A stretch of DNA of 64,000 nucleotides from Trinickia sp. Y13. Lineage in GTDB: Bacteria; Pseudomonadota; Gammaproteobacteria; Burkholderiales; Burkholderiaceae. Positions 8,432 through 17,432 of this stretch are shown here, in pieces. A program made the translations under genes and the position numbers. Position 1 is the stretch's first letter, and every line of letters starts with the position of its first letter. The stretch is taken from contig NZ_JAKWFK010000012.1 in assembly GCF_029522115.1 (NCBI RefSeq), positions 106,750-170,749 on the forward strand, read 5' to 3'. Below the pieces are notes generated by a model, which was given only the letters and a program-made list of their open reading frames with translations, searched no databases and had not been told where the DNA came from.

Positions 8432-8941
8432 ATGAAACTCGATCTCGTGCGCCATCCCGCATCGTGCGCCTGCGGGCTTATGCGCGTCGTGGCTCTAGGC
8501 GCGATGCTCGTCACGGCGGCTTGCACGATCACCCCGCCCTCGCGTCCGCCCGCCGCGACGTTGCCGCCCCCCGCCGCGGTCAATAGCGCGACGCTCGATC
8601 AATATCGGGAAGCGATCGCTCGCCGAATCGCCGCACGCAATCCGTCTTATCTCGAGCGACGGGCGCCGCAAGCCATGCTGCGCTCGCTCGTGGTCGTCGC
8701 CTTCACCGTGAATCGCAGCGGTGAGGTCGTGCGCTCGTCCATCTACCGGACGAATGGCGACGACGAAGCGGAAGCGACGGCACTGGCCACGTTGCACCGA
8801 GCCTCGCCGTTGCCGGCGCCGCCGGCCAAGCTGCTGAACCGGCTCGGTCAGGTCGAAATCATGGAAGATTGGCTCTTCAACGACGACGGCATGTTCCAAT
8901 TGCGCGAGCTCGCGGCGCCGCAAGCGCTGACCTTCGATTGA
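8432..8941 (+). CDS. TonB C-terminal-like lipoprotein
   Basis: A 169-aa predicted lipoprotein. LVTAAC places the lipidated cysteine at C31; a second ATG at 8480 (residue 17) would give a signal peptide of more normal length, and neither start has a good Shine-Dalgarno sequence. A Pro-rich stretch follows the cysteine. Residues about 65-135 resemble a TonB C-terminal domain: MLRSLVVVAFTVNRSGEVV, then a segment rich in EAEATALATLHRASPLPAPP. It lacks the transmembrane anchor and long linker of a true TonB, so a role in iron uptake is not implied. Confidence 0.7.
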   Translation: MKLDLVRHPASCACGLMRVVALGAMLVTAACTITPPSRPPAATLPPPAAVNSATLDQYREAIARRIAARNPSYLERRAPQAMLRSLVVVAFTVNRSGEVVRSSIYRTNGDDEAEATALATLHRASPLPAPPAKLLNRLGQVEIMEDWLFNDDGMFQLRELAAPQALTFD

Positions 8942-8965
8942 CGGCGCCCGGCGCACTTGCTTGCA

Positions 8966-8995
8966 TTGGCGCGCGCCGCGCCTCCTCGCTATAAT
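8966..8995 (+). promoter_or_regulatory. Strong sigma-70-like promoter upstream of the MHS transporter
   Basis: TTGGCG (8966-8971) and a perfect TATAAT (8990-8995) are 18 bases apart. Transcription from here would give a 5' leader of about 280 bases before the ATG at 9281. Confidence 0.5.
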
Positions 8996-9280
8996 TTTTC
9001 CCACCGCGCGGCCGGAGTTCCGGCCATGCTCGCGGTGCGCCGCCTACCCGGCTGCGCGCCGCGGCGCCCGACGCTGCCACCCCGCGCCACGGGCGCGTCA
9101 AGCTGTCAAATCTGTCGAATCTGTCGAATCGCATTTCACGTTGTTTCTCGTCGTTCGCATCCCGCCCGCGTGCTTTCATGTTCGCCAGCGAACATCGGCG
9201 CGCAGTTCGCCTCTTTACCGAATGTCGCTTCACTGGCGCGCCCGCGCGCGGCGCCGCCCTACGCCACTAGGAGATCCTTT
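8996..9280 (+). other. Long 5' leader of the MHS transporter gene
   Basis: No convincing coding region lies here, although the frame of the transporter stays open far upstream. Three near-identical 9-base units, CTGTCAAAT, CTGTCGAAT and CTGTCGAAT, stand head to tail at 9103-9129. A good AGGAG ribosome site is at 9269-9273. The leader length and the repeat suggest post-transcriptional or activator control. Confidence 0.4.
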
Positions 9281-10597
9281 ATGTCCGTTTCGCCGTCTTC
9301 GCCCTCCGTGACGACCGCGTCGACCGCGGCGAGCGCGCCCGGGCGATCACGCATCGTGTTCGCCAGCTTCATCGGCACAGCGATCGAGTTCTACGACTTC
9401 TATGTCTACGCCACCGCGGCGGCGCTCGTGATCGGCCCCGTTTTCTTTCCCCACGGATCGGCGATGGCGCAAGCGCTGTCGGCTTTCGTCACGTTCGGCA
9501 TCGCGTTCGTGGCGCGTCCGATCGGCTCGTTCCTATTCGGCCACTTCGGCGACCGCATCGGCCGCAAATCGACGCTCGTCGCGTCGCTGCTCGTCATGGG
9601 GCTATCCACGACGTTGATCGGTTTCCTGCCCGGCTACGATGCAATCGGCTCGCTCGCGCCGATCCTGCTGTGCATTCTGCGCTTCGGCCAAGGCATCGGG
9701 CTCGGCGGAGAATGGGGCGGCGCCGCACTGCTCGCCACGGAGAATGCGCCCGCAGGCCGACGCGGCTGGTTCGGCATGTTCCCCCAGCTCGGCCCGTCGG
9801 TCGGCTTCCTGGCATCGAACGGTCTGTTCTTCACGCTCGCGCTGACACTCTCCGACGCGCAGTTTCGCGCTTGGGGCTGGCGCGTGCCGTTCATTTCCAG
9901 CGCCGTGCTGGTCGTGCTCGGCTTGTACGTGCGCTTGAAGATCGCCGAAACGCCCGCCTTTCGCGCCGCGATCGAGCGGGCCGAGCGCGTGCGCGTCCCG
10001 CTCGTTTCGCTGCTCGCGCACCATAGCCGCGCGACGCTCGCGGGCGCATTTGCGATGGTGGTTTGCTACACGTTGTTCTACATCTCGACCGTCTTCACGC
10101 TCTCTTACGGCGTGTCGACGCTGCACATACCGCGGCAAACGTTCCTTGGCATGCTGTGTTTCGCCGTGCTGTTCATGGCGCTCGCCACCCCGCTCGCGGC
10201 CTGGGCGAGCGACCGCTTCGGCCGCCGACCCGTGCTGATGGCCGGCATCGCCGCAGCGATCGCCTCGGGCTTCGCCATGGCGCCGCTCGTCGGCAGCGGC
10301 TCGCCGGTGCTCGTCACGGTGTTTCTGACGCTCGAGCTGTTTCTGATGGGCGTCACCTTCGCCCCGATGGGAGCGTTGCTGCCCGAGTTGTTCCCGACCG
10401 CCGTGCGCTATACGGGCGCCGGCGTCGCGTACAACCTGGGCGGCATTCTGGGCGCGTCGGTTGCGCCCTACATCGCGCAGATGCTGGCCACCCGCGGCGG
10501 CCTGGCGTGGGTGGGCGGCTATGTTTCGATCGCCGCGGCCGTGAGTCTCGTAGCCGTGTTCGCCATGCGCGAAACGAAGGACGTGCGGTTGTCGTGA
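9281..10597 (+). CDS. MFS transporter, metabolite:H+ symporter (MHS) family
   Basis: A 438-aa inner-membrane protein with about 12 transmembrane helices. It starts with a polar Ser/Ala-rich stretch and then RIVFASFIGTAIEFYDFYVYATAAALV, the typical first helix of the MHS group (ProP, ShiA, KgtP relatives). The loop GHFGDRIGRKSTL is MFS motif A, repeated as ASDRFGRRPVL in the second half. Acidic residues in GLGGEWGGAALL are also characteristic. The substrate is probably an organic acid, shikimate-like compound or osmolyte, but sequence alone does not decide. The start is fixed by TAGGAGATCCTTT before the ATG; upstream in-frame ATGs lie in the leader. Confidence 0.88.
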   Translation: MSVSPSSPSVTTASTAASAPGRSRIVFASFIGTAIEFYDFYVYATAAALVIGPVFFPHGSAMAQALSAFVTFGIAFVARPIGSFLFGHFGDRIGRKSTLVASLLVMGLSTTLIGFLPGYDAIGSLAPILLCILRFGQGIGLGGEWGGAALLATENAPAGRRGWFGMFPQLGPSVGFLASNGLFFTLALTLSDAQFRAWGWRVPFISSAVLVVLGLYVRLKIAETPAFRAAIERAERVRVPLVSLLAHHSRATLAGAFAMVVCYTLFYISTVFTLSYGVSTLHIPRQTFLGMLCFAVLFMALATPLAAWASDRFGRRPVLMAGIAAAIASGFAMAPLVGSGSPVLVTVFLTLELFLMGVTFAPMGALLPELFPTAVRYTGAGVAYNLGGILGASVAPYIAQMLATRGGLAWVGGYVSIAAAVSLVAVFAMRETKDVRLS

Positions 10598-10644
10598 GTG
10601 GCGCCAGCTAGCCGAGCCGGTCATCCATCCGGAGTTTTCCCGGC

Positions 10645-10672
10645 TTGTCGCCAAAGTGCGCGTGCCTATACT
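10645..10672 (+). promoter_or_regulatory. Promoter of the 59-aa membrane protein gene
   Basis: TTGTCG (10645-10650), a 16-base spacer and TATACT (10667-10672), about 57 bases before the ATG at 10730. Confidence 0.45.
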
Positions 10673-10729
10673 GTGTTCAACGCACACAAATAAGGCGCTT
10701 TTCTGCACACTTCGCACCGGGAGACGACG

Positions 10730-10909
10730 ATGAACATTCATATCCACAACGCCGACATCGTGGCCATCCTCGCCCTAGCCTTGCTAGGCTCCTTGTTGCT
10801 TGCCATGCGCTTTCGCCCGAAGACATGGTTCGCCATCCTCGTTGAAGCCATCGCGGCGAACGCGGCGGCGTTCGCCGCCGTCCTGGCTGTGGAAGCGCTG
10901 CTGGCCTAG
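10730..10909 (+). CDS. Small membrane protein (59 aa), unknown function
   Basis: A 59-codon gene with CCGGGAGACGACG upstream of the ATG. The protein starts MNIHIHNADIVAILALALL, then GSLLLAMRFRPKTW and a second hydrophobic stretch AILVEAIAANAAAFAAVLAVEALLA to the end. Two membrane helices with a short positively charged loop (RFRPK) are expected, so it probably sits as a hairpin in the inner membrane. It has its own promoter-like boxes and does not overlap a neighbour. The family is not recognised. Confidence 0.6.
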   Translation: MNIHIHNADIVAILALALLGSLLLAMRFRPKTWFAILVEAIAANAAAFAAVLAVEALLA

Positions 10910-10957
10910 GGTGGCGAACGTCGCGCGGCGCGCGTCCTCGGCCCTCGTCGCACGCGC

Positions 10958-11098
10958 CTATCGCTCGTAGTAATGGTCATGGTGGTGGTGATAGCCGCCG
11001 TAATAACCGTAGTACCCAGGCGCTGGCGCAATCACGCACCCTCCGAGCAGCAACGCCACCAGCGCGCCTGCCATCAATAATGCCGTCGAGCGTTTCAT
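10958..11098 (-). CDS. Small His/Tyr-rich lipoprotein (46 aa)
   Basis: MKRSTALLMAGALVALLLGGC is a clean lipoprotein signal with LGGC lipobox (lipidated C21). The mature part is only 26 residues: VIAPAPGYYGYYGGYHHHHDHYYER, which is rich in Tyr, Gly and His. AGGAAAAGACA upstream could be the ribosome site. Small tethered peptides of this kind are common in Burkholderia and could bind metal ions through the HHHHDH cluster, but that is only a composition-based guess. Confidence 0.6.
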   Translation of the reverse strand: MKRSTALLMAGALVALLLGGCVIAPAPGYYGYYGGYHHHHDHYYER

Positions 11099-11428
11099 TG
11101 TCTTTTCCTCAAGTCGCTGTCGCTACGTTCGACCGCATGTCGAACGATTGCGATTGAACAGCACGGCAGGCAGGCGCAGCGTTGCAATTTGTAAGCACCG
11201 CACCCTCCTTATTACAAGGGCGGAGCCAACCGGCTGTGCGCGCCGCGCGGCGCGGGCGCCGGGCCGTTTCCCAGGCATTTCCCCGGCAATAGACAGCGAC
11301 ACGTTTAACAAAGTCGTAACTTGATGAAAGCGCCTCGCAATGTGGATCCTCGCGGCGGCACATGCCGGCCGGCGATCGGGGCACAGGCATTGCGCACGTA
11401 TAATCCTTGCTTTGGCTAGCTGACCATC
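11099..11428. other. Gene-free region between the small lipoprotein and clcA
   Basis: A perfect TATAAT at 11399-11404, 24 bases before the clcA ATG, is the likely -10 box of clcA; no good -35 hexamer is visible at the right distance. A GC-rich self-complementary stretch lies at about 11238-11260. No open reading frame looks coding. Confidence 0.4.
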
Positions 11429-12844
11429 ATGGCCCGGACCTCGCTTTTTCATTCCTCCGGCGTCGTCCGGCGCGCCCGGCAACTCTGGCGGCGGTATGGC
11501 GTGTTTTGGCTAGGCGCAATCGCTGTCGGCCTCGTGGCCGTGTTCTACGCCCGGCTCATCGATTGGGGCTACGGCCAGTTCCGCGCCGTGCAGCAACAAC
11601 ATGTCTGGCTGCCGCTCATCGCCACGCCCCTCTTGGCCGCCGCTTGCGTCTGGCTCACGCGCCGCTTCTTCCGGGGCGCCGAGGGCAGCGGCATTCCCCA
11701 AGTCATCGCCGCATTGCATGAAGGCACGAGCACGCTGGGGCCGCGCACGCTGACGCTCAAGCTCCTAGCCGGCAAGATCCTCGTGTCGCTGCTCGCCATC
11801 CTGGGCGGTTTCACGATTGGCCGCGAGGGCCCCACGGTGCAAATCGGCGCCGCGATGATGTACAACCTGCGCCGGTTCTATCCGCGCTCGAACGCGCTGA
11901 TCGAGCGGCAGCTCGTGCTCGCCGGCGCGGCCGCCGGTCTGTCGGCCGCGTTCAATACGCCGCTCGCGGGCGTCGTCTTCGCCATCGAAGAATTGACGCG
12001 CAGCTTCGAAGCGCGCGCGAGCGGCGTGTTGATCACGGCCATCATCGTCGCCGGTGTCATCGCGCTCGGCCTGAACGGCAACTACACCTACTTCGGCACG
12101 ATCGAGATCGGTTCGCACTTTCCCGATCTGCTGGCCGTGGCCGTGGTGCTGACGGCCATCGTGACCGGCATCGCGGGTGGCATATTCGGCTGGCTGCTGC
12201 TGCATACGTCGCGTTGGCTACCGGCGCCGCTCGTGCAGATGCATCGCGAGCGCCCGGTCCAGTTCGGCGCATTGTGCGGGCTGGCGATCGCCATCGTGGG
12301 TTTGGTTTCGGGCGGCACGACGTTCGGCAGCGGCTATGCAGAGGCGCGCGGCCTGCTGGACGGACGCGAGCAGTTGTCGCTGCTTTATCCGTTCCTGAAG
12401 ATGGCGTCGATGGTGGGGTCGTACCTGCCGGGGATTCCCGGCGGCATTTTCGCGCCGTCGTTATCGATCGGCGCGGGTTTCGGCAATTTGCTGCATCACG
12501 TCTTCAGCAACATGCAGTTGCCAATGCTGATCGCGTTGGCGATGGTCGGCTACCTCGCCGCCGTGACGCAATCGCCGATTACGTCGTTCGTGATCGTGAT
12601 GGAGATGATCAACGGGCACGCGCTCGTGATCTCGCTGATGGCGACGGCGCTCATCGCCAGCCGCGTGGCACGCCTGTTCGCGCCCCCGTTGTACGAAGCG
12701 CTGGCGCTTCGCTATATGACGCCGCCTGCCCCGCAGGGAGCGCCGGCCGAGCCCGAAACGCCGAAGACGTTGGAGCCGCTGTTCGAAGACGAGCCGGCCG
12801 ACAAGCGCGAGGGCGAGTCCTCGTCCGATACGCCACGCGGGTGA
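11429..12844 (+). CDS. clcA: ClC-type chloride/proton antiporter
   Basis: A 471-aa inner-membrane ClC protein. Signature segments appear in order: GAEGSGIPQV, GREGPTVQIGA with the gating glutamate E133, AAGLSAAFNTPLAGVVFAIEEL with the paired glutamates that serve the internal proton site, and GIPGGIFAPSLSIGAGFG. Conservation of both glutamates argues for a 2Cl-/H+ exchanger, used in acid stress, rather than a channel. No C-terminal CBS domains are present. The last 40 residues are polar (PETPKTLEPLFEDEPADKRE) and lie in the cytosol. It appears monocistronic. Confidence 0.92.
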   Translation: MARTSLFHSSGVVRRARQLWRRYGVFWLGAIAVGLVAVFYARLIDWGYGQFRAVQQQHVWLPLIATPLLAAACVWLTRRFFRGAEGSGIPQVIAALHEGTSTLGPRTLTLKLLAGKILVSLLAILGGFTIGREGPTVQIGAAMMYNLRRFYPRSNALIERQLVLAGAAAGLSAAFNTPLAGVVFAIEELTRSFEARASGVLITAIIVAGVIALGLNGNYTYFGTIEIGSHFPDLLAVAVVLTAIVTGIAGGIFGWLLLHTSRWLPAPLVQMHRERPVQFGALCGLAIAIVGLVSGGTTFGSGYAEARGLLDGREQLSLLYPFLKMASMVGSYLPGIPGGIFAPSLSIGAGFGNLLHHVFSNMQLPMLIALAMVGYLAAVTQSPITSFVIVMEMINGHALVISLMATALIASRVARLFAPPLYEALALRYMTPPAPQGAPAEPETPKTLEPLFEDEPADKREGESSSDTPRG

Positions 12845-12939
12845 ACCCGCCTCTGCGCGCGCGGCTCAACGCCAGCGACGGCAGCGCATCGCGATGCAAT
12901 ACGACGCCGGCTCGCCCGGCGCCGAACGAGCCGATCGCG

Positions 12940-13263
12940 TCAGCGCGCCCAGTGCCCCGGGACCCACGCCCAATTCGGGCCGCGTCGCGCCCAATGTCCG
13001 GGCGCCCAGTGATAGCCGACGCGCACGCGCTGCCAATGGCCCGGCACCCATACATAGCCGCCGCGCTGCCAGCGCCAATGGCCGCGATCCCAAACATAGC
13101 CTACGCGCGGCGCCGGCACGACCTCGTAGCGCGCGGGCGGCGGCGCGTGGGGCGCGACCAGGACGACTTCGGCAGCCGAAGCAGGCGCCGACGCCGAGAT
13201 TGCGAACGCACCGGCCGCGGCCAAGATGAGTTGGGCAACGAGAAAGCGAGTGGACATTTTCAT
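12940..13263 (-). CDS. YXWXPGHW repeat-containing secreted protein
   Basis: A 107-aa protein with a signal peptide ending ASA30. The mature part consists of aromatic repeats: GYVWDRGHWRWQ, GGYVWVPGHWQR, GYHWAPGHWARR and AWVPGHWAR, the pattern of the YXWXPGHW family common in Burkholderiales. GGAGG directly before the ATG at 13263 fixes the start; the frame stays open upstream without meaning. It is probably periplasmic or outer-membrane associated. The molecular function of the family is not known. Confidence 0.85.
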   Translation of the reverse strand: MKMSTRFLVAQLILAAAGAFAISASAPASAAEVVLVAPHAPPPARYEVVPAPRVGYVWDRGHWRWQRGGYVWVPGHWQRVRVGYHWAPGHWARRGPNWAWVPGHWAR

Positions 13264-13483
13264 AAGAGGCCTCCGAATGGCGAATGGGGACGCCGTACGC
13301 AGCGACGACGTTACTCCCATAATGCGCGAGGCGACGATTGCGACGACAACAGCCGTATTACCGCGGGGCCGAAAGTGCAACCGAGTATTTTCGGAGCGCG
13401 CCGCCACCGGCGACCGCGCCCGAAAATCAGTAAAGGACTGGAGAAGAGATAGCGCGGGAGGCCCGGCGCAATGCCGCCCCGCT

Positions 13484-13738
13484 TCAGGCCTGCGGAATTT
13501 CGATCTTGACCTCGAGCACTTCGAGATCGTCTTGGCGCTCTAGGCTCACGCGGATGTCATCGTCGGAAATCTTCACGTACTTCGAAATGACGGCGACGAG
13601 CTCGCGCTGCAAGGCGGGCAAGTAATCGGCCGGCGGATGACCGCCGGCTCGCTCGTGGGCGATGATGAGCTGCAAGCGTTCCTTAGCGACCGCCGCAGAT
13701 TTCTTCTTCTCGCCGAGCAAGAACGACAAAATCGACAT
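13484..13738 (-). CDS. minE: Cell division topological specificity factor MinE
   Basis: An 84-aa protein: [30 protein letters not shown] is the membrane-targeting helix plus the MinD-activating segment, followed by the dimerising topological specificity domain ([29 protein letters not shown]). MinE stimulates MinD ATPase at the membrane and drives pole-to-pole oscillation. It is the last gene of minC-minD-minE, 14 bases after minD. Confidence 0.97.
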   Translation of the reverse strand: MSILSFLLGEKKKSAAVAKERLQLIIAHERAGGHPPADYLPALQRELVAVISKYVKISDDDIRVSLERQDDLEVLEVKIEIPQA

Positions 13739-13752
13739 ATCGTTCGCCCTCC

Positions 13753-14568
13753 TTAGCGGGTGCCGAAGAGGCGCTGCAACAGGCCCGGCTTCTGGTAATC
13801 GGTGAAGCGCAGCTCTTTTTCCTCGCCGAGGAAGCGCGCGACTATGTCCTTATAGGCTTCTGCCACATCGGTGCCGTCCATGTGGACCGCGGGCAGACCC
13901 TGGTTGGACGCATGCAATACGGCTTCCGATTCGGGCACGACGCCGATCAAATCGATGCGCAAAATCTCCTGGATGTCCGACAGCGAGAGCATCTCCCCTT
14001 CGCTGACGCGCTTGGGGTTGTAACGCGTGATGAGCAGGTGTTCCTTGATCGGATCCTTGCCTTCGATCGCGCGCTTCGTCTTGGACGACAAAATGCCGAG
14101 GATGCGGTCCGAATCGCGTACCGACGAGACTTCCGGATTGGTTACGACGAGCGCTTCGTCGGCGAAATGCATCGCGAGCAGCGCGCCCGATTCGATGCCG
14201 GCCGGCGAATCGCAAACGATGTAATCGAACCCCATCTCGGTCAGATCGTTGATGACCTTCTCCACGCCTTCGAGCGTCAGCGCGTCTTTATCGCGCGTTT
14301 GCGAGGCCGGCAGCACGAACAGGTTCTCGCACTTCTTGTCCTTGATGAGCGCCTGGTTGAGATTCGCCTCGCCTTGTATCACGTTGATGAAATCGTAAAC
14401 GACGCGGCGCTCGCATCCCATGATCAGATCGAGATTGCGCAGGCCGACGTCGAAGTCGATCACGGCCGTTTTGTGGCCTCGTAGCGCAAGGCCCGACGCG
14501 AAGCTCGCGCTCGTGGTGGTTTTGCCCACACCGCCCTTGCCCGAAGTCACCACAACGATTTTTGCCAT
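13753..14568 (-). CDS. minD: Septum site-determining ATPase MinD
   Basis: A 271-aa ParA-family ATPase. The deviant Walker [10 protein letters not shown] spans residues 10-18, with [20 protein letters not shown] and [18 protein letters not shown] downstream. The C-terminal LLQRLFG is the amphipathic membrane-targeting helix. MinD binds the membrane as an ATP dimer, recruits MinC to block FtsZ rings near the poles and is released by MinE. Length equals the family norm (E. coli 270 aa). It lies between minC and minE on the same strand. Confidence 0.98.
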   Translation of the reverse strand: MAKIVVVTSGKGGVGKTTTSASFASGLALRGHKTAVIDFDVGLRNLDLIMGCERRVVYDFINVIQGEANLNQALIKDKKCENLFVLPASQTRDKDALTLEGVEKVINDLTEMGFDYIVCDSPAGIESGALLAMHFADEALVVTNPEVSSVRDSDRILGILSSKTKRAIEGKDPIKEHLLITRYNPKRVSEGEMLSLSDIQEILRIDLIGVVPESEAVLHASNQGLPAVHMDGTDVAEAYKDIVARFLGEEKELRFTDYQKPGLLQRLFGTR

Positions 14569-14650
14569 TTCCCCTTACCCTGTATTCGTCAAATTTCGTC
14601 AGTTGAGTTCGACGCGCGCTGAAGTGGGGCGCGTCGGCGCCGCTTGCCTG

Positions 14651-15412
14651 CTAGGTCAGCCGCAGCGGTTCGATCATGAGTTTTTCGTCCGCCAGCCGGA
14701 TCTGCACCGACTTGCCGATCACATCGGCCGGCAGCGGATTCTCCGTCGTCCGATAGATGCCGGCGATCGAGATCAGTTCCGGCTCGAGGCACGTGCAGAA
14801 GATCCGCGCGTCGTGATTGCCATGCACGCCCGCGAGCGCCCGCCCGCGCAACGGCGCATAAATATGGATATTGCCCTCGGCGATCACCTCGGCCCCGTAG
14901 CTCACGAGACCGAGTATGACGAGATCGCCCTTCGCGTAGATCTGCTGCCCCGAGCGCAGCGGCTTGTCGATGATGAGCGTTTGCGATGAAGGCGTGCCGC
15001 GCGCATTCGATTCGGCCTCCGGCGCGACCGGCGCAGGCGCCTGGGCGGCCTCGGGCGCGGCCTGCGGCGCCTCCCCTTTGCCTGCCGAGCTACGCCGCTC
15101 GCGCGCCTCGACGAGCGGCAACTCGCCGCTGCCGGCCCACTCGCGCTGCGCTTCCAACGCCACGACACCGATCGGCCGCATGCGCACGCCATCGAGCAAA
15201 CGCGCGATCTCGGCAACCGGGGCGCGCTCATGCTCGCCCAGGCGGCGCACGTCGATCGTCACGACTTCGCCCGAGAAAAACTCCGGCGTCGCCTCGAAGC
15301 GCCGCGCAAGCTCGCTCTTTAGCGCGTCGAGGTCCGTGGTTTTTACGACGAATTGAAGTGCGTCGACGGAGCCGCTGCGAAGTTCGAAGAATGGCGTTTT
15401 GTTCAGCGACAT
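14651..15412 (-). CDS. minC: Septum site-determining protein MinC
   Basis: A 253-aa FtsZ-assembly inhibitor. Residues 1-100 form the MinC N domain ([16 protein letters not shown]); a Pro/Ala-rich linker spans about 110-145, and the beta-helical MinC C domain starts near [20 protein letters not shown] with the MinD-binding [16 protein letters not shown]. The linker is longer than in E. coli MinC (231 aa), which is usual in Burkholderia. It is the first gene of the min operon, 82 bases before minD. Confidence 0.96.
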   Translation of the reverse strand: MSLNKTPFFELRSGSVDALQFVVKTTDLDALKSELARRFEATPEFFSGEVVTIDVRRLGEHERAPVAEIARLLDGVRMRPIGVVALEAQREWAGSGELPLVEARERRSSAGKGEAPQAAPEAAQAPAPVAPEAESNARGTPSSQTLIIDKPLRSGQQIYAKGDLVILGLVSYGAEVIAEGNIHIYAPLRGRALAGVHGNHDARIFCTCLEPELISIAGIYRTTENPLPADVIGKSVQIRLADEKLMIEPLRLT

Positions 15413-15539
15413 GGGGCTCGCGGCGAAAAATTTTGCGTATTTTACAGGGGTCTGCGCCCTGGACCAGATTTTTTGCTTTGGCGCGACGATGCCTGGCGCA
15501 GGCGCGGCGCCATGGCAGGATCGATAGCGAGGCGTGGCG

Positions 15540-16055
15540 TTACGGGTGCTTTACGTGCCGCACGAGCAGCGACTGCCCCTCTTGCGGCGCGCGCGCGATC
15601 GGTTGATGCTCGCCGGTCGGGCCGAAACCGAGCGCTTCGTAAAAGCGCATGGCGTTGCGATTGGCGTCGGCCACCCAAGCGTAGATTTCGTGAGCGCCAC
15701 GCTCGGCGAGCCAGCTGCCTGCCGTATTCACGAGCAGTTCGCCGCCACGCAAGTGGCGCACGGCCGGCGCCACCCAAAGCGCACAGACGAATGCTTTGCG
15801 TTCGGGCGTGTCGTCGAAGTAGGCGCCGACGAGCCCGGCCGGATGGCCTTCGGTATACAGAATGAACGACGCGGAAACCTCGGAGGTGGCATGCCGCTCG
15901 GCGGCGGCGTCAAACGTCTCTGCTTGTTCGGACAGGGCTTCTTCGAGCGTCTCGTCGAAGGCATCGGGCGCGTCGCGCAAGGCGGCGGTGCGCAACTCGC
16001 GCAAGGTGGCGCCCTGATCGGCAGCGATACGGCGAACAGTCAGCGATGAACTCAT
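15540..16055 (-). CDS. GNAT family N-acetyltransferase
   Basis: A 171-aa acetyltransferase-like protein. The acetyl-CoA region is [16 protein letters not shown] (motif A, a degenerate R/Q-x-x-G-x-G/A), and the C-terminal [16 protein letters not shown] is the usual GNAT ending. GGAG six bases before the ATG at 16055 favours this start over a 99-residue longer form. It stands alone between minC and corA. The substrate is unknown: small amines, antibiotics or protein N-termini are all possible. Confidence 0.82.
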   Translation of the reverse strand: MSSSLTVRRIAADQGATLRELRTAALRDAPDAFDETLEEALSEQAETFDAAAERHATSEVSASFILYTEGHPAGLVGAYFDDTPERKAFVCALWVAPAVRHLRGGELLVNTAGSWLAERGAHEIYAWVADANRNAMRFYEALGFGPTGEHQPIARAPQEGQSLLVRHVKHP

Positions 16056-16267
16056 GAGGCTCCGATTGGCGCGAATGGAACTGGCTTCGTCCGAGCGGAC
16101 GGGTGAGTCAAACCGATATTTAAACGGTACTGGAATGACTCGTCTACCGCCGCGCATTGTGCAGAGCACAATAAAACGCGTCGGCGATAGCGCGCAGTCT
16201 ACCGGTTCCGCGCACCGATGTCGGACGTCGATCCACGCCGGCCGCGACTTGCCGTTGCACGATACGC

Positions 16268-17239
16268 TTACAGCCAGCCCGACTTCTTGAGTTTGCGATA
16301 AAGCCAAGCACAGCCGGCGAAGGTTAGGCCGAGCGTCAAAGGATAGCCCCAAGCGGCCTTCAATTCGGGCATGTTTTGGAAGTTCATGCCGTACAGACTG
16401 AACACGATCGTCGGCACGGCCAACACCGCGCCCCAGCCCGCCAGTTGCTTGACGATGTCGTTTTGCCGCACGGACACGAGCGCGAGATTCACGTGCATCG
16501 CGTTCGTCAGCATTTCGCGCAGATCGTCGCTGGCCGCGATGACGCGGTGCGCATGGTCTTGGATATCGCGCAAATAAGCGCGAAGCTCCTTTGGAATGAT
16601 GTCCTCGTGAAACCGGACGAGCTGATTGCAGATTTCATCCATCGGCACCGCGGCGTTTCGGAGTTCGATCAGATTGCGGCGCAATTCGTAGCTTTCCTGA
16701 ATCACGGCAAGATCGAAATCTGCCTTGAACATGCTTGCCTCGATCCGATCGAATTGGGCGTCGTAGCTGCTCATGATGGGCTGGTAATTGTCCACCACGA
16801 AATCGAGCACCGAATAGAGCGCAAAACCAGGGCCTTTCGCCAGCAGATGGGGATTTTGCTCGACGCGCGTGCGCACCTGCGCGTAGCTCGACGATGCCCC
16901 GTGCCGCACCGTCACGAGGAAATTGCATCCCACGAACACGTGCGTTTCCCCATATTGCACCTCGCCCTCGATGAGCTGCGCCGTCTTGACGACGACGAAC
17001 AGCGACGACCCGTAGGTCTCGATCTTCGGGCGTTGATGGGCTTTGAGAGCATCTTCGATCGCAAGGTCATGCAGTCCAAATTCGTGCTGAACTTTGCGCA
17101 GCAAGGATTCGTCCGGATGATGCAGACCGACCCAGATCAACGTACCGGGCTCGGCCACGAACTCGCTGATCGCGTCGATCTCGATCTCGCGCACACGCTT
17201 ACCCGCGCGATAAAGCACGCTGTTCACGACCATATTCAT
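16268..17239 (-). CDS. corA: CorA family Mg2+/Co2+ transporter
   Basis: A 323-aa protein of the CorA family. The long acidic and helical cytosolic part (residues 1-255) is followed by two membrane helices; the YGMN selectivity motif is at 283-286, followed by FQNMPE, and the C-terminus is positively charged (KLKKSGWL). AAGGGAGAAACGCAA directly before the ATG at 17239 gives the start. CorA works as a pentameric channel for Mg2+ with Co2+ and Ni2+ as side substrates. It is probably monocistronic. Confidence 0.93.
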   Translation of the reverse strand: MNMVVNSVLYRAGKRVREIEIDAISEFVAEPGTLIWVGLHHPDESLLRKVQHEFGLHDLAIEDALKAHQRPKIETYGSSLFVVVKTAQLIEGEVQYGETHVFVGCNFLVTVRHGASSSYAQVRTRVEQNPHLLAKGPGFALYSVLDFVVDNYQPIMSSYDAQFDRIEASMFKADFDLAVIQESYELRRNLIELRNAAVPMDEICNQLVRFHEDIIPKELRAYLRDIQDHAHRVIAASDDLREMLTNAMHVNLALVSVRQNDIVKQLAGWGAVLAVPTIVFSLYGMNFQNMPELKAAWGYPLTLGLTFAGCAWLYRKLKKSGWL

Positions 17240-17432
17240 TTGCGTTTCTCCCTTGCGTTTCGGCCATTTTGCACGCGTTGCGCCTTCTCTATGCCCGTCT
17301 TGCCACATCAGGCAACGTCGCGGCCTCCGGGGCCGGTAGCCGAGCGGATGGCCGAGGAGGACGTCAGCCCCTACACATTGAACGATCCGGATGGAACCGC
17401 TTCGAGACCGAGCGGCTGCAAACGCACTGGCT

